A stretch of 17,397 bases of DNA from Candidatus Krumholzibacteriia bacterium (lineage in GTDB: Bacteria; Krumholzibacteriota; Krumholzibacteriia; Krumholzibacteriales; Krumholzibacteriaceae), in assembly GCA_026387805.1 (NCBI GenBank), contig JAPLKY010000190.1, positions 1 through 17,397 on the forward strand, written 5' to 3'. Below the pieces are notes generated by a model. It had not been told where the DNA came from and ran no database searches. It saw only the letters and a program-made list of their open reading frames with translations. Positions 1 through 8,319 of the stretch are shown here, in pieces. The position numbers and the translations under genes are program-made. How positions within the stretch are numbered: position 1 is the first letter of the stretch; each line of letters opens with the position of its first letter.

Positions 1-3000
1 GCTGGGAATCAGCGTTGCAAAGGCGGGGGTGACCTGCAGCGAGGGGGTGGCCCGTGCAAGCAGGCGCACGTCGGCGATTTCGCGGCGACAGGGGACCGGT
101 TCGATTTCTCAGGTTTGTCGCTCGCGCTGAGCGAGCCGCAGAGATTTTTCGTCGTCGCGGATCTTGCGTTCGGAGCGTACGGCGCTCTCGAAGCGCGCTT
201 CGGCGTCCCGGCGGGAGGGATCGAATATCTGTCGGGAAACGATGGTCCCATCGATAGCGATGTCACGCTGCCCCTTGGTCAATTGCTGCTGCGTCGGGAG
301 ATCGTCTCAATCGATGCTCTCCCCATCCCCGCCGGCGGCCGGCATCCGGGGGACGGAGAGGTCGAGCTTCTCGCGCTCAGGGTGGGCAACAACACGATCG
401 GAGACATTACCGTCGATTCCCTCCGTGTGCGGGGGGATTCGACGCTTTTCCCGTGCGAACCGGCGAAGCCGTTCAAGCTGTATGCCGACGACGGCGACTT
501 GATCTTCGACCCCGGCGTCGACTCGGTGGTCGCCCTTGCCGCATGGAGCGGCGGAGAGGCGTTTTTCGTTTCGGCGGAGTTTGCGCTCGCGCCGGGAACG
601 CAGCGAATTCTCTACGTCGCCGCCGCTCTCGATTCGCTTCTGACCGCCGACGGCGAAACGCTCTCCGTCGGTATCGAATCGGCGGATGATATCGGTCTCG
701 CCCTTGCGCCTGCGACGAACGCAGAGCTGTTCCGCCTCGACGCGGATTTTCCGCTTGTGAGCGCGGGAGGCGGCGTCACGGACGGTATGCTGGCGCACCA
801 GGTCACGCTCTATCCCCTTGGAGGCGGCGTGATCGCGGACCAGAAACAGGACATCCTCGTTTTCGATTTCCTCGTGCCCGGCAATGCGTGCATCGAAGAC
901 ACGCTCCGGGGTCTCACGATAACGAACCTCGGTACCGCGGGAGACGATCAGATCGAACGTCTGCGCTTGTGGCGGGACGGCGGCGACGGTTTCTTCGATC
1001 CGGCGTCGGACTCTCTCCTCGCCGTTTTCGGCGAGGAGACAGCTGGGACGTATGCCGTCGAAGCGCTTTTCGAACCTCTCGCGGGGTTCCCGGGATCGAG
1101 ATTCTTCGTGACGATGGATGTGTTGGAGAAAATCGAGACCGGGGGGACGGTGGATCTGGCGATTCCCGTCATGGGCATCGACGTCGCCTCCGGAAACGAC
1201 GGACCCGTCGACGGCGAGATCAGCGGGTCGGGGATCTTCACCATACCGGTCCCTGACCGATTGACGCTCTTCACGAGCATCCTCGGCAACAAGCGCGTTC
1301 TGCCGGGAGAGAGGAACGTGCTGAACCTCGTTCTCGGTGTTTACAACAGCTACAAGGAGCAGAAGATACTCCGGCGGCTTGACCTTCTGAGCGTCGGTTC
1401 CTCGCGCCCCGAGGAGATTATCGAGGTCGAGGCCTACACCGATTCCGACGAGGACGGCCTTTTCGACCCGTCGATCGACAGCCTTCTCGAAATCGCCCAG
1501 CCGGGCGAAGCGGGCTATTTCTTCCATGAACTCGGCGCGGTGCTGAAGCCCTACCGGAGCACCCTGATCTTCATATCGTACGAGACCGCGCTCGGCGGAA
1601 TTCGCGATTCCATCCGCATCGATCTTCAGGTCTCCGACAAGAGCTCGTTTGTCTTCCTGGGTACGCCGCCGGTCGTTCAGGGGGATTTCCCGCTCAACTC
1701 GGCGGGCATCGATATTACGAACGGTATGGTGAACGCGCAAATAGAAATGCTTCCCGTCTCCAGCGCGCGCGTTTCGCCGGGAGCGGTCGATATCCCGTGT
1801 CTTTCGTTCACGCTCCCGTGCAACGGGAGCCTTGAGGACGTTCTCGAAGGGCTCGCCATTGAGATCAGAGGAACGGCCTCCCAGGCGCAGGACGTCCGCC
1901 ATGTCAAGCTCTGGAAGGATGCGGGGAACACGCGATTCGCGTTCGACCCGGACGACGAATTTCTTGCGTTTCTCGTATGGGATGGAAGCTCGTGGAAGAC
2001 CGTCCCGCCGCTCGCGGAGCCCATCCCGTGCGAGGGTCTTGTTCTCCACGTGACGGCGGATATCGCTTCCACCGCGCAGGACGGCAGGAATCTGAAGCTC
2101 TGCGTGCCGCTCGGCGGCGTGGTCGTCTCCTCGGGAAACGACGGGCCGATTGACGGTCGGGCGTGCGGCACGGCGATGATCGAGATATCGACCGATCCGC
2201 TGTTCGTATCGTTCGACGTCCCGGCGGCCGTGACGCGGGATCAGGTTTTCGAGGTTCGCATGGGTGTGGCGAATGCATCCGATTCGACGCTTCTCGGCAT
2301 CGTGGCGGACAGCTTCGCTTGGGCGGGCACCGGGTCCTGCTCGAGCGTCTCGGGCCCCGCGCCTGCCTCCATGGATCTTTCCGGAAAGAGCGAAAGCGCC
2401 TTTGCCTGGACCTCCAGGGCGCTTTCCATCGGCGAGCTCGTATTCCGCGGAGCGGCGAAGCAAAACGCCGGTCCGGAGGCGAGCAGGGTCGAGATCTCGG
2501 ATACGATTCGCGTCGATGAGATTCCCGCGAACGTGACGGCGGCGCTGCTCGATCGCGCGCCCGTAAGCATCAATCGGGGGCAGGAGGACATCCCTCTCGT
2601 CGAGATGACCATCGGGTACAATCCCCCATCGGGGCAGGGCGCGCCCGTCGAGTTCATGTCGATCGAGCTCGCCATGACAAACGGAGCCGCCGCGCCTCTT
2701 CCCATGAAGGATGCAGCCTCGCGCATGCGTCTCAGGGACGACGTGCGGGTTCTTTGCTCGGTGGCTGCGGATACGATAGCTCAGGCAACGGTGCTATGCA
2801 CGCTCCCCGAGCCCGTGATCCTCTTCCCCGGCACCTCGAAAACGTTCTGGATTTCGATCGATATACCGCTTGATGCGCCGGCTTCCGATTTCAGGCTTTC
2901 GATCGCGTCGTCAGGCAAGATCGCGCTCGCGGATCATAACAGCCGAAATGCCGTTCCATTCTCCGGAAACACGTTTCCCTGGTCGACGAATACGGTCACG

Positions 3001-4776
3001 CTGAACGATCCCGCGAACATGCTCACGATGAGTCTTACGCCCGGACTGCCCGCGAGGGTCAACAGGGGGCAGGATGACGTTGAAGTGTTCGGGATCGTTC
3101 TCGCGAACAACGGTCCCCTGTCGACGGCCCCCATGAGCGTCTCCGAACTCGCCTTTACCGTGCGGGACGAGGAGGGGGATTCCGTCGATGCGGGCAGGGT
3201 TTTGAGAGTCTTTCGCCTCGACGGCGCGGGCGGAAACACGTATGCGTCCGTGGAGAGCTTCAATGGCTCGGCAACGATCAGATGCGTCCTTCAACCGCCC
3301 GTGACCGTTTCGGCGCAGCTGCCCGTCGCGCTTACGGCCGTTGCCGGATGTCTTTCGGCGCCGTCCGTTACGGGATTCTCCGTTTCCCTGGACGACTCGA
3401 CGGACGTCGCGGTCCGGGACGTCAATTCCGGGAGACCCGTCCGCGTCGCGGCGGGCGCACCCGGCTTCCCGATGGGCTCGGGGGCGGCGACGTTCTGCGC
3501 TCCCCTCGAAAGCGTCGACGTCGCGGGCACCGGACTTCTCGTCGAGCGGATCATGGCGGGGAGCGCGGACGTTCCCGTGCTCCGTCTTATTCTCCGGCAC
3601 CCGGGAACCGCGGGAGAATCCCCCTTCTCGTGCGGCGGCGTGACGGTGCGCGTTCTTGATGAGGCGGGCCGCGCCCTTGATCCGAATGCGTTCCTCGACG
3701 TCGTGCGCGTGCGGCTGAACGGTGTCGACTTCGCGTCCGCCTATATCACCGCCGGCACCGGTCCGGATATATCCGTCGAATTTCCTTTGCCGCTTCTCGT
3801 CGAACCGGGCGGCGCCGACACGCTCGACGTGCTCGTCGATCTCGACGCGGCGCCCTCGCCGTCGCGTTTCCAAATGCAGGTACATCCAGCCGGACTCGGA
3901 ATCATCGATGCAACGGACGGGAGGAGCGCCATCGACGTCACGGGTGCCTTCCCCGTAACGAGCGGCATCGGGAGAATAATCTTCCCGGCCGCTCAGACGC
4001 TCTTCGACGCCGACGGCTTGCTTCCGGCCAACATTGCCGTCGGAGGGGAGAACGATTGCTTGAGGCTCAGGTTCGTGCGCCGGAACGACTCGTCCGGATC
4101 GAGAGTCTTCGTCGAACGCATTGTGCTCGACGTTCTCGGCGAGGATGATCGCGCGGTCGATCCGTCGGGCGTCATCGAGACGCTGAGGATCGTAGGGGCA
4201 TCCGGAGAGATCGCCTCGAACCTGACGATCGAGGGCGGACGTCTCGTGGTCGCGATGCCGGACACGGTCGCCATCGTCGAGAATGAAACGCTCGAAATCG
4301 TTCTCAAGGTCGCAACGGTCGCGAGCCCCGCCGTGAGGATGTTCAGCCTCCGCGTGGCGGACGCGTCCGATGTCGTCTGCAGGGACGAGGCGACCGGCGG
4401 CGCGACCGGTGTCGTGGCGGGCTCGGGGGCGTTTCCGTATGGCTCGGGACGGGCGGCGCTCCTCGGCCGCGACATCAGAACCTCGTTCTCCAACTATCCG
4501 AATCCCTTCGTGGCGGGAAGCGAAAGAACGACAATAACGTTCTACATGCCCGCCGATGGTTGTGCGAGCCTCAGGGTGTTCACGGTTACGGGTGAGCCGG
4601 TGAAAACCATCGCGGAGCGGGCGCAGCTCAGGGCGGGACTTCACCAGGAGTATTCGTGGGACGGCACAAACGGCAACGGAAACGCCGTCCTGAGCGGAGT
4701 GTACTATCTGCTCCTCAAGGTCGATAGCGGCGGAAGAGACTTTACATTCAAGCGAAAGGTGGCGCTCGTCCGGTGA
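1..4776 (+). CDS. Giant secreted modular repeat protein with FlgD-Ig/T9SS-like C-terminal domain (5' end outside window)
   Basis: The frame is open from base 1 to the stop at 4774-4776 (about 1591 residues). No signal peptide is seen and the first visible residues already lie inside a repeat, so the true start is upstream; a TTG at 115 is unlikely to be the start. The protein is built of roughly 160-residue modules. The first half carries SGNDGP motifs at nt 232, 1189 and 2131, alternating with DFPLxSAG motifs near 748 and 1684, plus acidic FDP..DSLL loops near 475, 960, 1435 and 1909 that resemble calcium-binding turns. A CARDB/Ig-like stretch lies near 2170-2530. The second half repeats a FPxxSG motif near 2970, 3460, 3940 and 4430. 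The last ~95 residues (from nt ~4480) show NYPNPF, an LRVFTVTGEPV strand, SWDGTNGNG and SGVYYLLL, as in FlgD-Ig/T9SS type A sorting domains. Likely surface-attached or secreted; binding role unknown. The first ~20 codons fit the repeat pattern poorly. Confidence 0.85.
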   Translation, partial: AGNQRCKGGGDLQRGGGPCKQAHVGDFAATGDRFDFSGLSLALSEPQRFFVVADLAFGAYGALEARFGVPAGGIEYLSGNDGPIDSDVTLPLGQLLLRREIVSIDALPIPAGGRHPGDGEVELLALRVGNNTIGDITVDSLRVRGDSTLFPCEPAKPFKLYADDGDLIFDPGVDSVVALAAWSGGEAFFVSAEFALAPGTQRILYVAAALDSLLTADGETLSVGIESADDIGLALAPATNAELFRLDADFPLVSAGGGVTDGMLAHQVTLYPLGGGVIADQKQDILVFDFLVPGNACIEDTLRGLTITNLGTAGDDQIERLRLWRDGGDGFFDPASDSLLAVFGEETAGTYAVEALFEPLAGFPGSRFFVTMDVLEKIETGGTVDLAIPVMGIDVASGNDGPVDGEISGSGIFTIPVPDRLTLFTSILGNKRVLPGERNVLNLVLGVYNSYKEQKILRRLDLLSVGSSRPEEIIEVEAYTDSDEDGLFDPSIDSLLEIAQPGEAGYFFHELGAVLKPYRSTLIFISYETALGGIRDSIRIDLQVSDKSSFVFLGTPPVVQGDFPLNSAGIDITNGMVNAQIEMLPVSSARVSPGAVDIPCLSFTLPCNGSLEDVLEGLAIEIRGTASQAQDVRHVKLWKDAGNTRFAFDPDDEFLAFLVWDGSSWKTVPPLAEPIPCEGLVLHVTADIASTAQDGRNLKLCVPLGGVVVSSGNDGPIDGRACGTAMIEISTDPLFVSFDVPAAVTRDQVFEVRMGVANASDSTLLGIVADSFAWAGTGSCSSVSGPAPASMDLSGKSESAFAWTSRALSIGELVFRGAAKQNAGPEASRVEISDTIRVDEIPANVTAALLDRAPVSINRGQEDIPLVEMTIGYNPPSGQGAPVEFMSIELAMTNGAAAPLPMKDAASRMRLRDDVRVLCSVAADTIAQATVLCTLPEPVILFPGTSKTFWISIDIPLDAPASDFRLSIASSGKIALADHNSRNAVPFSGNTFPWSTNTVTLNDPANMLTMSLTPGLPARVNRGQDDVEVFGIVLANNGPLSTAPMSVSELAFTVRDEEGDSVDAGRVLRVFRLDGAGGNTYASVESFNGSATIRCVLQPPVTVSAQLPVALTAVAGCLSAPSVTGFSVSLDDSTDVAVRDVNSGRPVRVAAGAPGFPMGSGAATFCAPLESVDVAGTGLLVERIMAGSADVPVLRLILRHPGTAGESPFSCGGVTVRVLDEAGRALDPNAFLDVVRVRLNGVDFASAYITAGTGPDISVEFPLPLLVEPGGADTLDVLVDLDAAPSPSRFQMQVHPAGLGIIDATDGRSAIDVTGAFPVTSGIGRIIFPAAQTLFDADGLLPANIAVGGENDCLRLRFVRRNDSSGSRVFVERIVLDVLGEDDRAVDPSGVIETLRIVGASGEIASNLTIEGGRLVVAMPDTVAIVENETLEIVLKVATVASPAVRMFSLRVADASDVVCRDEATGGATGVVAGSGAFPYGSGRAALLGRDIRTSFSNYPNPFVAGSERTTITFYMPADGCASLRVFTVTGEPVKTIAERAQLRAGLHQEYSWDGTNGNGNAVLSGVYYLLLKVDSGGRDFTFKRKVALVR

Positions 4777-4793
4777 CGGGCGGAGCGGCGGGC

Positions 4794-6365
4794 ATGAACG
4801 GCATGAAGCGTGCGGCATTGATAATCGCGATCATTCTCTCGGCGGCGCGGGCCGACGGCGTCGGCGCGGAGAATGACGGCGGCGGGACGACGAGCCCGTT
4901 CGGTCTCGGCGCCGGGTGCCGGAGCATCTCGATGGGAGGCGCATCTTCGGCGGTGTGGGGCGATTCGTACGCCCTCTTCCGGAATCCCGCCGGTCTCTTC
5001 AACGTGGAGCGCGACGAGGTCGACCTGTTTCACACGTCACTCTTCGACGAATCGACGACCTATTCCGCTCTTGCGCTCTCGCACTCATTCCTCAATCTCG
5101 GAGTTCTCTCGTTCGGAGCGATCCAGCTGCGGGTAGGCGGCATCGAGCGGCGCGACGAGGCGAACATGCTCGCCGACGGCGATCTCACCAATGTCCAGAC
5201 GCGTTATGCCCTCGGGTACGCGCAGCAGATCGTCAAGGGCTTCACCGCGGGACTCGACCTGAAGCTCGACCGCTTCACGCAGGGGTCGTACAGCGCGAAC
5301 GGATTCGGGCTCGACGCGGGGCTCGGTCTCGAGACGTCCGTTCACTCGCCCGCCATCGACGGAATCGCCGTCGGAGTCTCTTTTAGAAATCTTCTCGAGC
5401 CCTCAATCAGCCTCGTCGAGCAAGAAACAGGCGATCCGCGGGGCGTTCGTGCCGGTTTTTCGATTTGGAGATCCGTCTCGTCACGGATGCGGGATCGCCT
5501 CACGATCGCCGTCGATGCCGACAAGGCGCGGTTCACCGACAGCAGGATTCAGTTCGGGGCGGAATACCGGATGCTGGACGTATGCGCGGTGCGGGGGGGA
5601 TGGGATGGGGACAATCCGACTCTCGGATGCGGATTCACGGTCCCCTATTTCATCCTTGATTACGCGTACCGCAGCACCGAGCTCGGCGGAAATCATCTCT
5701 TCGCGCTCTCGTTCAGATTCGGCGCATCGAGAAGCGAGAAGAGCGAACGGGCGCAGAAGCGCCACGACGAGGAGATCCGGAAAGAGCTCGAGACCCAGAT
5801 CACGAGCTACGAAGAGCGTTCCGTCCGGACCGCCCTCGACGAAGGCCGGGATCGCTTCGCGAACGGAGACTATGCCGGCGCCGTCGATCGCTTCAGCCGC
5901 GTGCTGCTCTGGTCGCCGGCGAGCGATCAGGCGGCGGATGGACTGCGGCGCGCGAACGCGGCGCTTGCGATCTCGCGCGGCGATTCGCTCATGGCGATGG
6001 GAAGATATGCCGGAGCGCTCCTCTCGTACCGCGAAGCCCAGAAGAACGTTCCTTCAAACGACGCGGCCGAGCGGATCCGGCGCTGCGAGCAGCGCGCGCT
6101 GGAATACTCGAACGCGGAGCGGATGAGGGAGGAGATGCTCATCCGAAGAACGGCATCGCCGCCGATTATCTCGCGCGGGCTCGGGACAAGATTCAGGAAC
6201 AGTACGAGAAGATCATCGCCGACGCCGATCGCCTCGCTGCGGAGGGACGCTTCGGCGCCGCGATCCAGATTCTCAAGGTCGAGTTCGAGAAGAATGCGAC
6301 CGACGTCCGCCTCGAGGCGAAGATTATCGAGATCGAGCGGCTGCAACAGGAAGCCGAACGGATGA
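4794..6365 (+). CDS. PorV/PorQ-like outer-membrane barrel with TPR tail, 5' part of a frame-interrupted gene
   Basis: ATG 4794 is chosen because GGAG at 4782-4785 sits 8 nt before it and it gives a short basic n-region plus hydrophobic signal peptide; a GTG at 4773 overlapping the previous stop is the alternative. Residues ~43-69 carry the family signature (SMGGASSAVWGDSYALFRNPAGL); alternating strands continue to ~residue 310 (ending FALSFRFGAS), as in the PorV/PorQ (FadL-like) barrel family. PorV-type proteins bind type IX secretion substrates in the outer membrane. After a charged linker, TPR-like helices begin near residue 342 (GRDRFANGDYAGAVDRFSRVL; GDSLMAMGRYAGALLSYREA). From about nt 6144 this frame becomes Arg/Ser-rich nonsense while the TPR sequence resumes in the -1 frame, so residues after ~450 of this frame are not real. 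The intact gene would span 4794-6724, about 643 residues. It follows the surface protein by 17 nt. Confidence 0.8.
   Translation: MNGMKRAALIIAIILSAARADGVGAENDGGGTTSPFGLGAGCRSISMGGASSAVWGDSYALFRNPAGLFNVERDEVDLFHTSLFDESTTYSALALSHSFLNLGVLSFGAIQLRVGGIERRDEANMLADGDLTNVQTRYALGYAQQIVKGFTAGLDLKLDRFTQGSYSANGFGLDAGLGLETSVHSPAIDGIAVGVSFRNLLEPSISLVEQETGDPRGVRAGFSIWRSVSSRMRDRLTIAVDADKARFTDSRIQFGAEYRMLDVCAVRGGWDGDNPTLGCGFTVPYFILDYAYRSTELGGNHLFALSFRFGASRSEKSERAQKRHDEEIRKELETQITSYEERSVRTALDEGRDRFANGDYAGAVDRFSRVLLWSPASDQAADGLRRANAALAISRGDSLMAMGRYAGALLSYREAQKNVPSNDAAERIRRCEQRALEYSNAERMREEMLIRRTASPPIISRGLGTRFRNSTRRSSPTPIASLRRDASAPRSRFSRSSSRRMRPTSASRRRLSRSSGCNRKPNG
6138..6150 (+). other. Apparent -1 frame break in the PorV-TPR gene
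   Basis: Upstream, the frame reads ...ERMREEMLIR; downstream, the -1 frame reads KNGIAADYLARAR. Adding one base after ATCCG at 6141-6145 (for example GG instead of G) joins them without a gap. No slippery heptamer of the X XXY YYZ type is seen here, so programmed frameshifting is not supported; a sequencing deletion or a real mutation fits better. Confidence 0.75.
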
Positions 6366-6724
6366 GACGGGCGGCTACCGTACCCGCCGTTCAGGAAATT
6401 GCGTTGTCGACCGATGACCTGGCGCGGCTCGGTCAGGGCTACGGACGGGGCATCGAATTCTTCACGCACGGCAACTTCACGCGGGCGATCGACGAATGGG
6501 AAGCGGTGTATCGCGCCGCCCCCCGATTCAAGCAGGTATCCGAATACCTCGTGAAGGCGTACCAGTACCTCGGGATGGAGCACTATGCGAACCATGAGTA
6601 TGACCGGGCGCTCGAGGTGTGGAACAAGATTCTCTCGGTCGATTCCGACAACGAAAAGGCGATACGCTACATCAACAAGACGAAAGATGAGCTGTCGAGG
6701 CTCGAGGGCATCACGAGCCGTTGA
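6362..6724 (+). CDS. TPR repeat protein, 3' part of the frame-interrupted PorV-TPR gene
   Basis: This is the end of the preceding gene in the -1 frame. The open frame does not start at the ATG 6362: coherent TPR sequence can be read from about 6146 (KNGIAADYLARARDKI, then AEGRFGAAIQILKVEFEKN, then a charged coiled-coil segment leading into MRRAATVPAV). Further repeats follow: GIEFFTHGNFTRAIDEWEAV, then MEHYANHEYDRALEVWNKIL with DNEKAIRYI. Such helical pairs bind partner proteins; here they would lie in the periplasm below the barrel. Translation from ATG 6362 as a free small protein is possible but it has no convincing ribosome-binding site and lies inside the repeat array, so a single longer gene broken by one base is the better reading. 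It ends 16 nt before the phosphatase gene. Confidence 0.7.
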   Translation: MRRAATVPAVQEIALSTDDLARLGQGYGRGIEFFTHGNFTRAIDEWEAVYRAAPRFKQVSEYLVKAYQYLGMEHYANHEYDRALEVWNKILSVDSDNEKAIRYINKTKDELSRLEGITSR

Positions 6725-6740
6725 AGGCCTGTGAACGCGG

Positions 6741-8294
6741 ATGAGGGCAATGAGTCTCAAAATACAGATAGCGACGCTCGTCATTCTGCTCGTCGCTTGC
6801 CTCGTCGCGGCGTTTTCGCTCACCGTGGTCACGAACGAGAAGCGCATGCTGCTCTCGGAAGTGCTCCGGAGGGCCGTTCTTCATGGTCGCAACCTCGCCC
6901 TCAGCTCCGCGAAGCCGCTGCTCCACGAGGATCCCGAGTTTGAGCTCCATCCGCTCGTCACGCGAGTGCTCGCCACGGAAAAGGATGTCGTTTCGCTCGT
7001 CGTCGTCGATCGGAGCGGCGTCATCAAGGGGCACCGTGACGTTCTCTCGATCGATCGCGCGTACGAGTCCACCGCCGGCCTGCGCGTCGTCGCCGAGACC
7101 GGGCTCGCGCTGCCAGGAGAAGAGATCCGCGAGAGCGATCGACTCATCGAGGTGAAGGTGCCGGTAACCGACCAGGGAGAGCAGATCGGTTGCGTATACC
7201 TCCAGTACTCGAAGGAGGGCGTTCACGCGGCGATGGCCGCCATCAGGGGAAGAATGATCCGCATCGGCATCATCGCGCTCGTCGCCGGCGCCTTCAGCTC
7301 GTTCCTTCTTGCGCTCCACATTACGCGGCCCGTTCGGGCGCTGATCGCGGGCGCCGAGGCGATCGGGCACAACCGGCTCGATACGCGCATCAACGTGCGG
7401 TCGGTCAAGGAGCTGCAAGCGCTCGCGCGCACCTTCAACGGAATGGCGCAGCGGCTCGAGGACAATCAAAAAGCCCTCGTCGAGCAGGAGCGCATCGGCC
7501 GGGAGCTCGAGATTGCGCACGAAATTCAGGAAACGTTCCTGCCGGCTCGTCTCCCGCAACTCAAGAACTACGAGGTCGAGGCGTACTATCATGCGGCTAC
7601 GGAGGTCGGCGGGGATTACTTCGATCTCATCCCGCTCGACGAAGAGCGGCTCATGATCGTCGTCGGGGATGTCGCCGGAAAGGGAGTGCCGGGCCTCGTC
7701 GTTATGGCGATGACGCGGATCCTCGTGCGGGCGCTCGCGCAGAACCGCAAGAGGCCGGCGGAGCTCCTTCGCCGGCTCAACGTGCTGCTGCGCGAGGATA
7801 TGAATCACAAGTTCTTCGTTACCCTGTTCTGCGGGTTGCTCGATATGCGTAGCGGGAGCCTCGTCTTCTCGAACGCGGGACACATGCCCCTCCTCATCTA
7901 TGGCGGCGAAGAGCGCGCGCTCACTTCCGCCGGAACCAAAACGAAACCAGTCGGCATCTTCCCCGACGAGGTCTTCTCGCGGGATCTCGAGGAGCGGCTC
8001 ATTACCGTGAGACCGGGCGACTGCATCGTGCAGTTCACCGACGGCCTGAGCGAGATGCGAAACGACGCGGGAGAGGAATACGGGCTCGAGCGGCTCATGC
8101 AGATCACATCCCGCGAGGCCGCGCGCGGTTCGCGCCACCTCGTGCATGAGCTTCTGAGGAGCCTCGCCGCTTTCCGCGGCGCGACGCCTCAAGGCGACGA
8201 CCTCACGATTGTGGCCGTCAGCGCGATGCCGGCCGGCATCGGACGGGCGCCTGTCGAACGGGGAGAACGGCAGGACCGGATTCCATCGCGATGA
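6741..8294 (+). CDS. Membrane-bound RsbU-like PP2C (SpoIIE-type) serine phosphatase with HAMP domain
   Basis: Residues ~7-29 and ~173-194 are membrane segments enclosing an extracytoplasmic sensor region of about 140 residues. A HAMP domain follows (from ITRPVRAL at 194, to ~247), then a short coiled coil with the usual ELEIAHEIQETFLP lead-in, and a SpoIIE/PP2C catalytic domain. The metal-binding acidic residues are all present: GGDYFD (D292), GDVAGKG (D310), FTDG (D434) and GDD (D486/D487), together with NAGHMPLL, so the enzyme should be active. Members of this family dephosphorylate STAS anti-sigma antagonists such as RsbV; the neighbouring STAS domain is the obvious candidate substrate. 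The start is ATG 6741 or ATG 6750; neither has a strong Shine-Dalgarno site. It lies 16 nt after the TPR gene and 25 nt before the kinase/STAS gene. Confidence 0.93.
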   Translation: MRAMSLKIQIATLVILLVACLVAAFSLTVVTNEKRMLLSEVLRRAVLHGRNLALSSAKPLLHEDPEFELHPLVTRVLATEKDVVSLVVVDRSGVIKGHRDVLSIDRAYESTAGLRVVAETGLALPGEEIRESDRLIEVKVPVTDQGEQIGCVYLQYSKEGVHAAMAAIRGRMIRIGIIALVAGAFSSFLLALHITRPVRALIAGAEAIGHNRLDTRINVRSVKELQALARTFNGMAQRLEDNQKALVEQERIGRELEIAHEIQETFLPARLPQLKNYEVEAYYHAATEVGGDYFDLIPLDEERLMIVVGDVAGKGVPGLVVMAMTRILVRALAQNRKRPAELLRRLNVLLREDMNHKFFVTLFCGLLDMRSGSLVFSNAGHMPLLIYGGEERALTSAGTKTKPVGIFPDEVFSRDLEERLITVRPGDCIVQFTDGLSEMRNDAGEEYGLERLMQITSREAARGSRHLVHELLRSLAAFRGATPQGDDLTIVAVSAMPAGIGRAPVERGERQDRIPSR

Positions 8295-8319
8295 GAGTCC
8301 GGAATACCATGGGTGCGGT

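Noticed and set aside
115..117. TTG as start of the giant protein
   Set aside because: The frame is open to base 1, residues before it fit a repeat module, and no signal peptide follows it.
307..2463. 718-codon open frame on the minus strand
   Set aside because: Shadow of the giant repeat protein; composition is Arg/Glu/His-heavy with no motif, and the plus frame has clear periodic modules.
2911..4818. 635-codon open frame on the minus strand
   Set aside because: Shadow of the second half of the repeat protein, same reasons.
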